From Diplonema papillatum (taxonomy: Eukaryota; Euglenozoa; Diplonemea; Diplonemida; Diplonemidae): 64,000 nucleotides of DNA. Numbering within the stretch: the first letter of the stretch is position 1; every line of letters starts with the position of its first letter. The notes below the pieces were generated by a model. That model was not told where the DNA came from and ran no database searches. It saw nothing but the letters and a program-made list of their open reading frames with translations. This document shows, piece by piece, positions 31,771-42,411 of the stretch. The position numbers and the translations under genes are program-made. The stretch spans positions 1 to 64,000 of the forward strand of contig JAPJBO010000021.1 in NCBI GenBank assembly GCA_030068145.1. Reading direction: 5' to 3'.

Positions 31771-32360
31771 ATGGCGTCTGCGTCCGAGCACGCGGTGCTG
31801 TCGGGCAGCATGGGCCCGGTGAAGCGGCAGCCGACGCCGGGGCGGCGGTTCGGCGGGAACAGGGGGCTGGCCGGGTCCGGGAAGCAGCAGCTGGTGGGCC
31901 TCGGCGAGAGTGCGGCGAGCCTGGCGTCGTCTTCGGCCAGCAACCGGGCGCCCGTCTTCTTCTCCCCGCAGCAGCTGCAGCAGCAGCCACCGCGTGCGGC
32001 GCCCGCGGCTTCGCCGACGCCGCTGGGCATCGGGCAACGCATGGTGTCGAAGTCCCCGTCGAGCATCGGCGGGGCGAGCCGGCAGTCCGACCCTGCCGGG
32101 CCAGTGGCCGAGGACTTCACCGGGCGCCTGCATGCCATATCGCACATCCGGAAGCAGATCGACGAGCTGCAGGGTGCCCACAAAAAGGAAGAGCTTGCCC
32201 TGCTCAGCACGATGAAGGACATGCTCCAGCGGACGCAGGACGAGAAGTGGATGCTCGACGACATCGAGCTGCGCCTGCAGAGGGAGACTGAGGAAAAGGC
32301 GCAAGCCGTGACGCTGTACAAGCAGTTCAAAGACCAGGGCGGTGACATCATTCAGCGATT
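31771..32360 (+). CDS. Coiled-coil gene, exon 1
   Basis: Residues 1-196 plus two bases of the next codon. ATG 31771 follows a GC-rich leader. The frame stays open past the donor gtatgt (32361) but becomes non-coding in character. The coiled coil starts near residue 113 and continues to the splice (KQFKDQGGDIIQR). Confidence 0.8.
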
Positions 32361-35300
32361 GTATGTCACTTCTTTCCTCTCCATTACAGCCCATTCAGAA
32401 CCGTTTGTCGATGCACACCTCAGTACACACACTTCTCAGTTCTCTGTCTACCTTCATGATCGACACGCAAAAGTCTGACTTTTGCCGGACCAGGATTTCT
32501 AGCGGATTACGGATGCGCGCTGCCACATTCTAGTGCAAACCGAGTCAGCTCTCGGTGGTCAGCACTCTAGTCAACGTCAAAGAAAGAGTTGAGCTTTCCA
32601 TTGAGAGACGGATTATTCAGGGGGACACCCCGAACGACCCCCCAGCATCCGTATTAAGACCCCCCAGCATCCGTATTAAGACCCCCCAGCATCCGTATTA
32701 AGACCCCCCAGCATCCGTATTAAGACCCCCCAGCATCCGTATTAAGACCCCCCAGCATCCGTATTAAGACCGTATTAAGACCCCCCAGCATCCGTATTAA
32801 GACCGTATTAAGACCCCCCAGCATCCGTATTAAGACCGTATCATGCAGGGTCAGAACCTTGTGTCTTTTTAAAACGCTCCCGCGGGGCCGACGGACCCCA
32901 AAAAAAAAGTTTGGCAAAAAAAAATTTTGCTCAACTTCCGCAAAAATTACCGCAGAGTTTGTTCCAAAATTTTAAAATTCAAAAAACCCATTTTTTTTCT
33001 GGAACTAAAATTTTGGCCATTTCCAAAAAGACACAAGGTTCTGACCCTGCATGGTATTAAGACCCCCCAGCATCCGTATTAAGACCGTATTAAGACCCCC
33101 CAGCATCCGTATTAAGACCGTATTAAGACCCCCCAGCATCCGTATTAAGACCCCCCAGCATCCGTATTAAGACCGTATTAAGACCCCCCAGCATCCGTAT
33201 TAAGACCGTATTAAGACCCCCCAGCATCCGTATTAAGACCGTATTAAGACCCCCCAGCATCCGTATTAAGACCGTATTAAGACCCCCCAGCATCCGTATT
33301 AAGACCGTATTAAGACCCCCCAGCATCCGTATTAAGACCGTATTAAGACCCCCCAGCATCCGTATTAAGACCGTATTAAGACCCCCCAGCATCCGTATTA
33401 AGACCCCCCAGCATCCGTATTAAGACCCCCCAGCATCCGTATTAAGACCGTATTAAGACCCCCAGCATCCGTATTAAGACCCCCCAGCATCCGTATTAAG
33501 ACCCCCCAGCATCCGTATTAAGACCCCCCAGCATCCGTATTAAGACCCCCCAGCATCCGTATTAAGACCCCCCAGCATCCGTATTAAGACCGTATTAAGA
33601 CCCCCCAGCATCCGTATTAAGACCGTATTAAGACCCCCCAGCATCCGTATTAAGACCCCCCAGCATCCGTATTAAGACCGTATTAAGACCCCCCAGCATC
33701 CGTATTAAGACCCCCCAGCATCCGTATTAAGACCGTATTAAGACCCCCCAGCATCCGTATTAAGACCGTATTAAGACCCCCCAGCATCCGTATTAAGACC
33801 CCCCAGCATCCGTATTAAGACCGTATTAAGACCCCCCAGCATCCGTATTAAGACCCCCCAGCATCCGTATTAAGACCGTATTAAGACCCCCCAGCATCCG
33901 TATTAAGACCCCCCAGCATCCGTATTAAGACCCCCCAGCATCCGTATTAAGACCCCCCAGCATCCGTATTAAGACCCCCCAGCATCCGTATTAAGACCCC
34001 CCAGCATCCGTATTAAGACCCCCCAGCATCCGTATTAAGACCCCCCAGCATCCGTATTAAGACCCCCCAGCATCCGTATTAAGACCCCCAGCATCCGTAT
34101 TAAGACCCCCCAGCATCCGTATTAAGACCCCCCAGCATCCGTATTAAGACCCCCAGCATCCGTATTAAGACCCCCCAGCATCCGTATTAAGACCGTATTA
34201 AGACCCCCCAGCATCCGTATTAAGACCCCCCAGCATCCGTATTAAGACCCCCCAGCATCCGTATTAAGACCCCCCAGCATCCGTATTAAGACCGTATTAA
34301 GACCCCCCAGCATCCGTATTAAGACCGTATCATGCAGGGTCAGAACCTTGTGTCTTTTTAAAACGCTCCCGCGGGGCCGACGGACCCCAAAAAAAAAATT
34401 TGGCAAAAAAAAATTTTGCTCAACTTCCGCAAAAATTACCGCAGAGTTTGTTCCAAAATTTTAAAATTCAAAAAACCCATTTTTTTTCTGGAAATAAAAT
34501 TTTGGCCATTTCCAAAAAGACACAAGGTTCTGACCCTGCATGGTATTAAGACCCCCCAGCATCCGTATTAAGACCGTATTAAGACCCCCCAGCATCCGTA
34601 TTAAGACCGTATTAAGACCCCCCAGCATCCGTATTAAGACCGTATTAAGACCCCCCAGCATCCGTATTAAGACCGTATTAAGACCCCCCAGCATCCGTAT
34701 TAAGACCGTATTAAGACCCCCCAGCATCCGTATTAAGACCGTATTAAGACCCCCCAGCATCCGTATTAAGACCCCCCAGCATCCGTATTAAGACCGTATT
34801 AAGACCCCCCAGCATCCGTATTAAGACCGTATTAAGACCCCCCAGCATCCGTATTAAGACCCCCCAGCATCCGTATTAAGACCCCCCAGCATCCGTATTA
34901 AGACCCCAGCATCCGTATTAAGACCCCCCAGCATCCGTATTAAGACCCCCCAGCATCCGTATTAAGACCCCCAGCATCCGTATTAAGACCCCCCAGCATC
35001 CGTATTAAGACCCCCCAGCATCCGTATTAAGACCTATTAAGACCCCCCAGCATCCGTATTAAGACCGTATTAAGACCCCCCAGCATCCGTATTAAGACCG
35101 TATTAAGACCCCCCAGCATCCGTATTAAGACCGTATCATGCAGGGTCAGAACCTTGTGTCTTTTTAAAACGCTCCCGCGGGGCCGACGGACCCCAAAAAA
35201 AAAATTTGGCAAAAAAAAATTTTGCTCAACTTCCGCAAAAATTACCGCAGAGTTTGTTCCAAAATTTTAAAATTCAAAAAACCCATTTTTTTTCTGGAAA

Positions 35301-38300
35301 TAAAATTTTGGCCATTTCCAAAAAGACACAAGGTTCTGACCCTGCATGGTATTAAGACCCCCCAGCATCCGTATTAAGACCGTATTAAGACCCCCCAGCA
35401 TCCGTATTAAGACCCCCCAGCATCCGTATTAAGACCCCCCAGCATCCGTATTAAGACCCCCCAGCATCCGTATTAAGACCCCCCAGCATCCGTATTAAGA
35501 CCCCCCAGCATCCGTATTAAGACCCCCCAGCATCCGTATTAAGACCCCCCAGCATCCGTATTAAGACCCCCCAGCATCCGTATTAAGACCCCCCAGCATC
35601 CGTATTAAGACCCCCCACGTTGTTCAACATTGAAGACGTCGAATTCGAAAGCTCAATACCTCAAAAACATGTGAAACCGCTGCAACAAAGCACTCCCCTC
35701 CCCCCCATAAAAAGCAGACGGTACTGCCCAAGTGCCACATTCATTGCGAATGTGTTCGTGGTGTCGGCCGCAGGAGTCTTTTTTGGCTAGCCAAAGGGTA
35801 AACGAGTGAAAGAGGACGTACAGTAGTGAGTAGAGAAGAGAACGAGTGTAAAAGAACGGAGGTAGCACAAACTACGAGACCAGCGGAGGCCACCGCAAAA
35901 AGATTTCTTACCTTTTCCTTATCCCTCAAAACCAGCACCAAAAACAACGTCCCCCCATAAAAAGCAGACGGTACTGCCCAAGTATGAAGCTAATTAAAGA
36001 CCTCCCTCCCCGAGAAGGATATCCAAAGGAACTCCTTTTTCAGATGCCTGGGAACATTCACATAGTTTTCCAAGCGCTTTCAAGGTCTTTTCTAGTCAAG
36101 ACGGCGCTCCCCCGCGAAACGGGCTCGCCGGCCTGCCAGATCGGCCCCGGTTGTGTCAACACCGACGCCGTCACCTTCGGTGACGAGGCCGCGGCCCGCA
36201 CCGCGCCTCCGACGGAACGACCTACGCCCGACGGAACGACCTACGCCCGCCTTAGAAGTACGTGGCAGCAGTGAGGCGACCGGAAACCCACCCCACCCCC
36301 CCACCCGAAACTCCTCGGAGAGATGGCCCCTGCACTCTCTCTCTCTCTCTTATCTTTGACGTGGCAGCTCGTAGTAGTAGCACAGAGAGGTCAGCGGGGC
36401 GCTGAGCGTTACGAACTGAAGCTCTGACTCCCTTGCTATTTCTTGTTGGTTCTATACGCAATCGGTGAGACGATACTGATGGAGGCGGCAAACCCATTGC
36501 AAGGAAATGAATACTTCCAGGTCGAACACTCTGACGGACTTGCAGCAGAAGTACTCTGAAGACGGCAAGAGGTGCGTGGACCTGCAGAAGCAAGTCATCC
36601 ATCTCCAGGAGGAAGTGCGCAACCTCAACAGCGAAAAGGCGACCTTGCAGCATCAGGTGTGCTTCACCAGACGCATTTAGTCTCTTTTTAGTACCAACAA
36701 TCATGCGGGTTGCCCTTCAATGTATTGTGCAGGCTAAAAAGACGTAGGCAGCGTGTTGTGGTGGTTGATCAGAATTCCTTACCCGAAAATGACATAGGGG
36801 AAACACACGTGGGAAAACGATCAACCGGCACGCACAAACAACAGTCAGCAACTGTCACGCAGTGTGTTTGTGTTTGTGTGGGGTAGACCCGCATGACCTC
36901 ATGTCTGGTGTTCGGTAGTTACAGCACTTGCGATCCCTTCGGTTCTTTTTCTGGCAGATTCGTCGAGCATTTCCTTCCAAGCTGAGAATCCCTCTCGGGG
37001 AAAGCTGGGACCCGGGTCTTTCCAAAACCGAACGAACCAAACGCAGCTTGCCGAGTTTCAGATGACCGAGACAAGGTCTCTTTCGAACACGTTCCAGTCG
37101 ACGTGCGTCAACGACGACTTCGAACGGCTGTACCACGCGGAGAAGCTGCTGCGGGAAAGCGTCGAGAGAACGCTCGAAGCGGTGTCCCTGCCTGAGGAGC
37201 ACCAGCAGGTCCGGACGCTAAAGGCGCTCGTGCGCGAAAAGGACGCGTCGATCGTGCTGCTGGAGAACGAGCTCGCGGAGACCCGCCGCGCGCCTGACGG
37301 CACGCCCGCACCCGTGCCCGCGCCGGAGGCCAAGCAGTGGCAGCAGCGCTGCCGCGCGATCGAGCAGCAGTACAGCAGCAAGCTCGCCGAGTACCAAACC
37401 GTACTCGGCGACCAAGAAAAGGTCAGCAGCCGGCTCGAAGACGACAACCGCAAGCTCCGCGACCAAATAGCCGGCCTCGAGGCCGACCTGGCCGCCGACG
37501 CGCCGCCTCCGGCGCCCGCCGACGCCGCACTGCGCATCTCCGCCGCACTCGTAGCCCAATCCGAAGGGGTCCCCACGCCGGACGACGGTCTTGCGCGGGA
37601 CTTCGTCCAAAACGCGGTCATCCAGAAGCTCTTAGAGCAGCTGCGGGAGGAAAAACGCTCGCGGCTGGAGACCGAGGAGCAGTCCAACCGGATGATGCAC
37701 GAGGCCCACAAGACGGTCACCACCCTCGAACAGCGCCTGAAGCAGGCCGGCAACCCGGACTCGACGCCGCGGATGTCGAAGTTCCGCGCGCTCGGCAACA
37801 CCGGCGGCGGGTGGCAGCAGGGCAGGGGGTCGATGGGCGACGCGAGCGTGTCGTCGTTCTCGTCGGCGGCGAACGCCGAAAAAACGGGGGCCCCCCTATT
37901 TCCGACCAGCCCCAGCCGGAGCCTCGCCGCTGCGGCGCTGAAGGAATCGGCCGACGACTCAGCCGCGTCGCTGCCAGCGACGCCGGTCGACTCGAAGCCC
38001 GACTTGTCGCTCGCGCAGACCCTCGACAAATGGGCACGGCTGCGCCCCCGCGAAGCCGTGTCGTCGAGCCGCAGCCCGCCTGAATCCGATGCCCCGGCTT
38101 CCTCCGCTTTCACCGTGCAGCGCCCGGTGAACTTCGCAGAATCCGCTGTCCCAGAGGCAGAGGCTATCCGCCACCAGAACCTGCCGACGTGGGACCCTCC
38201 GTACGTCATGGCCCCGGGCGGCGCCGCGGACAGCAAGCAGGGGCAGGTGCGGCCGGCGGTGGCGGCGTCCGCAGCTTTCCGCCCGCAGCTGCAGCCGAGG

Positions 38301-38763
38301 AGGCTGCCGTCGAAGGAACCGAGCGAAGCCGACCTCGAAAAGCCGGAACCCGCCGATACCCCGCCCGCCGCCGCGGACGCGGACGGCGGTTCCCTGCGAG
38401 CCGAGACCCCTCCCACCGAAGCGCCGGCGGAGAAGGAGCCGCCGGCGCAGCCCCGGCAGCCGTTCATGCACCGCAGCGCGGCTGCGAACGCGTTCAACCA
38501 CGGCGCACAAGGCGGCGGCGCGGCGGCGGCGAAGAAGCCGGGCTTGAAGAGGTCGCCCCTGCACCAGCCGAAGACGCCGGAGCCGGCGCGGCAGCGGTCG
38601 CGGAGCCCGCTCGCGGCGGCGAAGCCCGCGGCGTCGCCGCTGGCAGAGGACAGGATCATCGCCTTCCGCAAAAACCAGCAGTCCCAGCAGCAGCAGCAGC
38701 AGCAGCGGGGCCCCGCGGCCGCGCGGGAAGGCGGCGGCAGCAGCGGCAACAACAACAGCGGGA

Positions 38764-38794
<31 letters not shown>

Positions 38795-41700
38795 CAACAA
38801 CAAGGAAAACATCGGCGATCCGTCCCCGCAGGCGGCGGTCGCGTCGTCGGAAGCCCAGAGGGCGCGGGCGGAGCGCACCGCCGAGATCCTGAAGCGGGTG
38901 CAGCGCGAGCGGGAGCTGAAAGCCGGCGCGGCCGCGGGGCAGCAGCAGCAGCAGCGGCAGAAGGCGCCGCCGCCGCAGCAGCAGCCGCAGCCGCAGCCGT
39001 CGCATGCCTTCCGGCGGGCCTCGCCGGCGGCGGGCGCCGGCGCCTCGGGCACCGCCGAGTTCATCGAGCGGATGCGGCGCGAGACGGCGGCCGACGCCCA
39101 CCAGCAGCAGCGCCGCGCGTCCCGCGAGTCAATTCCGAACCCGGACGGCGCGATGGGCCGCGCCAGCATGCGGTCGAAGAGTCCGTCCCACAACGTACGC
39201 CCCGTTCCCCGCCCTCTTTACCTTGCATCAAATAGGTGTCGCGGCAAGTTTTGGCAGCCGCTGCTTAACAAAAGAACTCAATGCTTAACAACAGTGCTCG
39301 CTTGCCTTGATGGCACTTGCACTTTACAGAACTCAATGCTTACCAAGTGCATGTTAATCCGTGTGGTTCATGTACTTAAAAGAACTCAATGCTTAACAAC
39401 AGTGCTCGCTTGCCTTGATGGCACTTGCACTTTACAGAACTCAATGCTTACCAAGTGCATGCTAATCCATGTGGTTCATGTACTTAAAAGAACTCAATGC
39501 TTAACAAAATCTGACGTGGGCGGCTTTAGATCTACATCTGAATGACACCTCAACCACAATATGTTGTCGACAACAAACACGTAAAAGAATACAACAAAAC
39601 TACGCACTTCTTTCTACACAGTACTTAAATCACAAAATCGAACTACCGTGTTAAATATCAGGGGTTTTGGAGGGCGATCTTAAAACACGGAAAAAGGGTG
39701 TACACGATCCCTCGTGTGACACCACGATGCGAGGTCTGTCGCTGCCAGCGGCAAGCCCTTTGTTCTCTCGTTTTCACCCAAAAGACTCGATGCTAGCATC
39801 AAGCCGTACGTACGTGAGAGGCAGGATTTCGACCAAACACGAAACTAAGACTGAGACGGGGGGTTACAGTAGCTGCGGACTCTCGTGGCAATCTGGAAAG
39901 GTGTCCGCCGTAAAAATGCCACGCACGGTCCAAACAGGAAGACGTTTCAGAGGTTTCCAGCTTGGCTTCGTCACTCGCGGCGGTGCCGCCTCCAGAGCAG
40001 CCGGAGCCCGCACGTGAGACCCGCCTCAGCTCAGTTGTATCGAAGGCCGCCAAATCATCATCGAACACTTTGATAAAGGTACACCCCCTACGAATTTTTG
40101 TTGTCCATTTGATGGATACTGGAATCTTCATGCTCTCTCGGATGTTTGGCAGCCGCAGTGCATGCTAATCCACGTGGTTCATGTACTTAAAAGAACTCAA
40201 TGCTGCATCGAAGGAAGAAGAAGGTACCGAGGGCAAGCAGCTCTCAGAAACGACCGGGGACCACGGGCACACCAATGCCCTCGAAAGTGGAAAACGGGCA
40301 CTCCTGCCCGCCATCGTACTCGCCGACTCAGTCTTTGGAATCGCAAGAAAGCCAAACCCCGCTAGCTCCACAAATGCTCGACCTTGACGACGCAATGGCA
40401 GGTGACGACGTCATCCGATAACCTGACTTTCAAGGCAGTGCATGTTGATCCGTGTGGTTCATGTACTTAAAAGAACTCAATGCTAACACCACGCGAACGA
40501 TGGGCAGCCGATCGCGGTGTGCACAGAGCACAGCACGACGAAGTGCGGCGAGTGCAAGACGGCGGCGGCGTGTTGCCGCAGCGGGCATCATGCCTGCCGC
40601 ACGCATGGCAGAGGAACCTACCAAGAGTGCAAGAGGCTCCCTACGCTGACGCAGAGGCGACCGGCGGCATGTTGCCGCCGCGGCCACCACCAGTCCAACG
40701 AACCGAACGTCCCGTCAACCCCCGGACGCAACAAGAAGAAGAGGCCCTCCTCACCCACCCAGGTGGGCGTACAACGGGGAACGCCAGTTGGAAAGCGAGC
40801 GGCGCAAGCGCCGCCCGCGGCAACGAAAAAGGAGACGGCGACGACCGGACGGGCGACCAAAAGGCCGCCACCAACGCCAGGAACCAGCGAACGACCAGCG
40901 CTGAAGAAAAGGGTGCTAGGCACCCCGAAGGAAGGCCCGATCGCCGGCCGCAAGCGGAAGAAGACGAAGGCGACCACCCCCGACTCAGGGGTGCATCGAA
41001 GGAAGAAGAAGGTACCGAGGGCAAGCAGCTCTCAGAAACGACCGGGGACCACGGGCACACCAACGCCCTCGAAAGTGAAAAACGGACACACGTGCCCGCC
41101 CTCGTACTCGCCGACTCAGTCTCTGAAATCGCAAGAAAGCCAAACCCCGCTAGCTCCACAAATGCTCGACCTTGACGACGCAATGGCAGGTGACGACGTC
41201 ATCCGATAACCTGACTTTCAAGGCAGTGCATGCTAATCCATGTGGTTCATGTACTTAAAAGAACTCAATGCTAAACAAAAATAACGTGGGCGGCGCCGAA
41301 GCTTTACCAGCTTCGGCTGACACCATTTGCGCACTTAACCATGGTTAAGAAGACGGCTGAAAGCACAGACACGAAGATAGCTCAAAGCATTTGCAAAATA
41401 ACACGAAAAGCCTCTAGGCAAACCCGTTTCACATTCTTTCCCAGTTTCTGATTTCGGATGATCGAGTGCTTTAGCCGTAATCCATCCAGTAGAGGTAGCA
41501 TCACAGCATTGTCCCGAACAACCGACCTTTGGTGCAACGTGATAGTTTGAGGTTAGAATGCAAATTGATCTGTGGCAATTGGCAATCGTGCATGACCGTG
41601 ATAGGCAGTGGCAGGCAATGCGATGCTGTTCCAGGGGATAGGGGTGGACCGGCTTAGATCGGTAGTCCGCCCACACTTCAACTAGCTTAGTGCGTTGCTC

Positions 41701-42187
41701 AGGGGTAGTCGAAGGCCTAACAATCACATTAATGCAACAAATTCCCCTGAACCCGGGCGGCGGCGCTTTGGCATGAGCCAGGAACCTCAAGGGGAGCAGC
41801 GCGAGAGGCATCATCCACGCTTCAAAGGCCCACACACCAATGAAAAAATTTTACAACTAGCTTCAGGCGGTACCGCGGCCGTTGAACACACTCACCCACC
41901 CGCAGCGTCTGCAGCAGCATCTGAAGCCAGGTGGCGACCCGGCGGTGCCGAACAAGCAGCCCGCAGCCGCACGAGCGGAGGCAGCGCACGGCGTCGACCA
42001 CGACGGGAAGCGGCCTTCGTGGGGGACTCACACCAGCTGGACCGAAGCCAGCAGCGCGGAGGTCAGTCCGTTCACGTCTCCTTCGTCCAACCCCTCGGCG
42101 TCTCCCACCAAGTACTGTTCCAAAGCGCTCCTCGAGCTCGAGAAGCAGCTGGAAGAAATCACTCACGATTTCAACTCGGGTTCTTGA
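31771..42187 (+). CDS. Coiled-coil protein with low-complexity regions, four exons (1046 aa)
   Basis: Proposed exons are 31771-32360, 36521-36656, 37062-39194 and 41906-42187. Junctions are phase 2, 0 and 0 and the sum is exactly 1047 codons including the stop. All donors begin GT and all acceptors end YAG. Residues 1-110 are Ser/Gly/Pro-rich. Residues about 113-430 are heptad-rich (RKQIDELQGAHKKEELALL; QVIHLQEEVRNLNSEKATL; ENELAETRR). Residues about 470-950 are disordered, with poly-Gln, poly-Ser and poly-Asn runs. A short C-terminal helix (ALLELEKQLEEITHDF) ends the protein. There is no membrane segment. This is a structural or scaffold-like protein, perhaps cytoskeletal; no family can be named. 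The coiled coil runs unbroken across the first two junctions, which supports joining over a 4.2 kb intron. Confidence 0.7.
32842..33053 (+). mobile_element. MITE-like element, copy 1 (212 bp)
   Basis: Terminal inverted repeats of about 29 bp (catgcagggtcagaacc ... ggttctgaccctgcatg). The satellite bases gtat are present on both sides (32838-32841 and 33054-33057), fitting a 4-bp target duplication. The interior is AT-rich with long A and T runs and no ORF. Confidence 0.85.
34331..34543 (+). mobile_element. MITE-like element, copy 2
   Basis: Almost identical to copy 1, with the same terminal repeats and gtat on each side. Confidence 0.85.
35137..35348 (+). mobile_element. MITE-like element, copy 3
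   Basis: Almost identical to copies 1 and 2. It shares with copy 2 the ctggaaataaaa variant where copy 1 has ctggaactaaaa, so copies 2 and 3 are closest. Confidence 0.85.
35737..35958 (+). repeat. Family E, copy 2 (inside intron 1)
   Basis: Matches 11311-11562 from cacattcattgcgaatgtgt to aaccagcacca. Confidence 0.85.
35959..36520. other. Unassigned 3' part of intron 1
   Basis: It includes a short direct repeat (gacggaacgacctacgcccg twice near 36210-36250) and a CT run (36339-36352). An ATG at 36507 in the downstream frame could be an alternative first codon if this were a separate gene. Confidence 0.4.
36521..36656 (+). CDS. Coiled-coil gene, exon 2
   Basis: It reads SNTLTDLQQKYSEDGKRC, then a heptad helix ending SEKATLQHQ, and splices at cag|gtgtgc in phase 0. 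The frame is open upstream to 36480 with an ATG at 36507, so a separate gene starting there is the alternative to joining with exon 1. Confidence 0.7.
36696..36841 (+). repeat. Family B, copy 2
   Basis: Matches 30956-31100; only the segment near ccgaaaatgacataggggaa differs. Confidence 0.9.
36863..36982 (-). repeat. Family A, reversed partial copy
   Basis: Contains gggtagacccgcatgacctc and gatcccttcggttcttt, the reverse complement of the other family A copies. Confidence 0.85.
37062..39194 (+). CDS. Coiled-coil gene, exon 3 (711 codons)
   Basis: It begins MTETRSLSNTF immediately after tttcag. The first 190 codons are helical and charged (LREEKRSRLETEEQSNRMMH). The rest is Pro/Ala/Ser-rich, with CAG runs near 38686-38706, AGC near 38760-38785 and AAC near 38786-38803. 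It ends SKSPSHN at the donor aac|gtacgc. The opposite strand is also open for 711 codons (Ser/Arg/Cys-rich), an antisense artefact of high GC. Read alone it could start at ATG 37062. Confidence 0.85.
39233..39610 (+). repeat. Family G block with an internal duplication
   Basis: It contains the 46-bp motif at 39347-39392 and 39455-39500, separated by gcttgccttgatggcacttg sequence that itself appears twice, then the same tail as 4487-4610. The block starts near ggtgtcgcggcaagttttgg (reversed copy at 62728-62765) and its right part ends with gaatgacacct, so aggtgtc and gacacct may be short terminal inverted repeats. Confidence 0.75.
39631..40157. other. Unassigned part of intron 3
   Basis: 39782-39850 (actcgatgctagcatcaag, gaaactaagac) resembles 58175-58340 in a PAS-gene intron. 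No gene is recognised. Confidence 0.4.
40158..40483 (+). repeat. Truncated repeat unit between 46-bp direct repeats
   Basis: 46-bp repeats at 40158-40203 and 40438-40483 enclose the 3' third of the unit that is full length at 40484-41272. The tail is open (ATG 40200 to stop 40421) and ends APQMLDLDDAMAGDDVIR. Confidence 0.75.
40507..41209 (+). CDS. Cys/His-rich, lysine-rich ORF in a possible mobile element
   Basis: The best protein-like frame runs from about 40507 to TAA 41207-41209. It starts with a dense Cys/His cluster (CTEHSTTKCGECKTAAACC, then HHACRTHG and QECKR), which looks like a zinc-binding domain. A long Lys/Arg/Pro/Thr-rich region follows, and the C-terminus is acidic (LDLDDAMAGDDVIR). 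No ATG starts this frame; GTG 40517 is the first candidate, or it is entered by splicing after ggcag (40506). It lies between 46-bp direct repeats (40438 and 41227), and its 3' third is repeated just upstream. I recognise no transposase or reverse transcriptase motif. The overlapping frame from 40480 is Glu/Arg-rich and less protein-like. Confidence 0.4.
41227..41272 (+). repeat. 46-bp family G direct repeat, right copy
   Basis: Same motif (gtgcatgctaatccatgtgg, then ttcatgtacttaaaagaact) as at 4441, 39347, 39455, 40158 and 40438. Confidence 0.9.
41273..41905. other. Unassigned 3' part of intron 3
   Basis: A 9-bp hairpin (gccgaagct, agcttcggc) lies near 41307-41330. No gene is recognised. 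Confidence 0.4.
41906..42187 (+). CDS. Coiled-coil gene, exon 4 (C-terminus)
   Basis: It starts RLQQHLKPGGD after cccgcag, runs through a Ser/Pro-rich stretch (SPFTSPSSNPSASPTKYC) and ends in a short helix and TGA 42185-42187. Phase and composition match exon 3. There is no ATG near the start of the frame, which argues for a spliced exon rather than a gene of its own. Confidence 0.65.
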   Translation, partial: RLQQHLKPGGDPAVPNKQPAAARAEAAHGVDHDGKRPSWGTHTSWTEASSAEVSPFTSPSSNPSASPTKYCSKALLELEKQLEEITHDFNSGS

Positions 42188-42411
42188 GAATTCGTGGGGT
42201 ACAAAACGGTTGCTCAACCTCGTGATGGTGGCATCTATGGTAGAGTCCGGTCTTGCACACGGATGGCGGCACAAATCGCCGCCTGCGAAGATATGTCAGC
42301 CCGCAACACGAGTGCTCACAAACTTCGCGGCGTGGTCGAAAGGCAGAATATCAAGAATCCCAGCCCAAAGTGGATACGGAAGAAGGAGCAGTCCTTTCAC
42401 ACGAGTGGGGG

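Larger units (their letters stand above)
32638..35616 (+). repeat. Composite 22/33-bp satellite
   Basis: The basic 22-bp unit contains ccccccagcatccgtattaa; some units carry an extra 11 bp (gaccgtattaa), making 33-bp units. The array is split by three 212-bp MITEs into blocks. Blocks rich in 33-bp units lie next to the MITEs, and runs of 22-bp units lie in the middle and at the ends. Confidence 0.95.
32361..36520 (+). other. Intron 1 of the coiled-coil gene (4.2 kb, satellite-filled)
   Basis: Donor att|gtatgt and acceptor ttccag|g; phase 2 on both sides. It contains the 22/33-bp satellite, three MITEs, a family E copy and about 560 bp of unassigned sequence. Its size is far above the other introns here (405-2711 bp). 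Confidence 0.6.
36657..37061 (+). other. Intron 2 of the coiled-coil gene, made of families B and A
   Basis: 405 bp. 36696-36841 is family B and 36863-36982 is a reversed partial copy of family A, leaving little unique sequence. Borders are gtgtgc and tttcag. Confidence 0.75.
39195..41905 (+). other. Intron 3 of the coiled-coil gene (2.7 kb), rich in family G repeats
   Basis: Donor aac|gtacgc and acceptor cccgcag|c, both phase 0. It holds family G blocks, a truncated and a full copy of a Cys/His-rich ORF unit (40158-41272) and about 630 bp of unassigned sequence. Confidence 0.6.

Noticed and set aside
33123-34760. Repetitive peptides from the satellite (MLGGLNTVLIR pattern)
   Set aside because: The 33-bp unit is a multiple of three, so all frames stay open. 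There is no start context, and the region lies within an inferred intron.
37058-39193. Minus-strand ORF of 711 codons opposite coiled-coil exon 3
   Set aside because: It is Ser/Arg/Cys-rich with homopolymer runs mirroring the Gln/Ser/Asn codon repeats of the sense strand. The sense frame has coiled-coil structure and valid splice sites. High GC leaves the antisense frame open.
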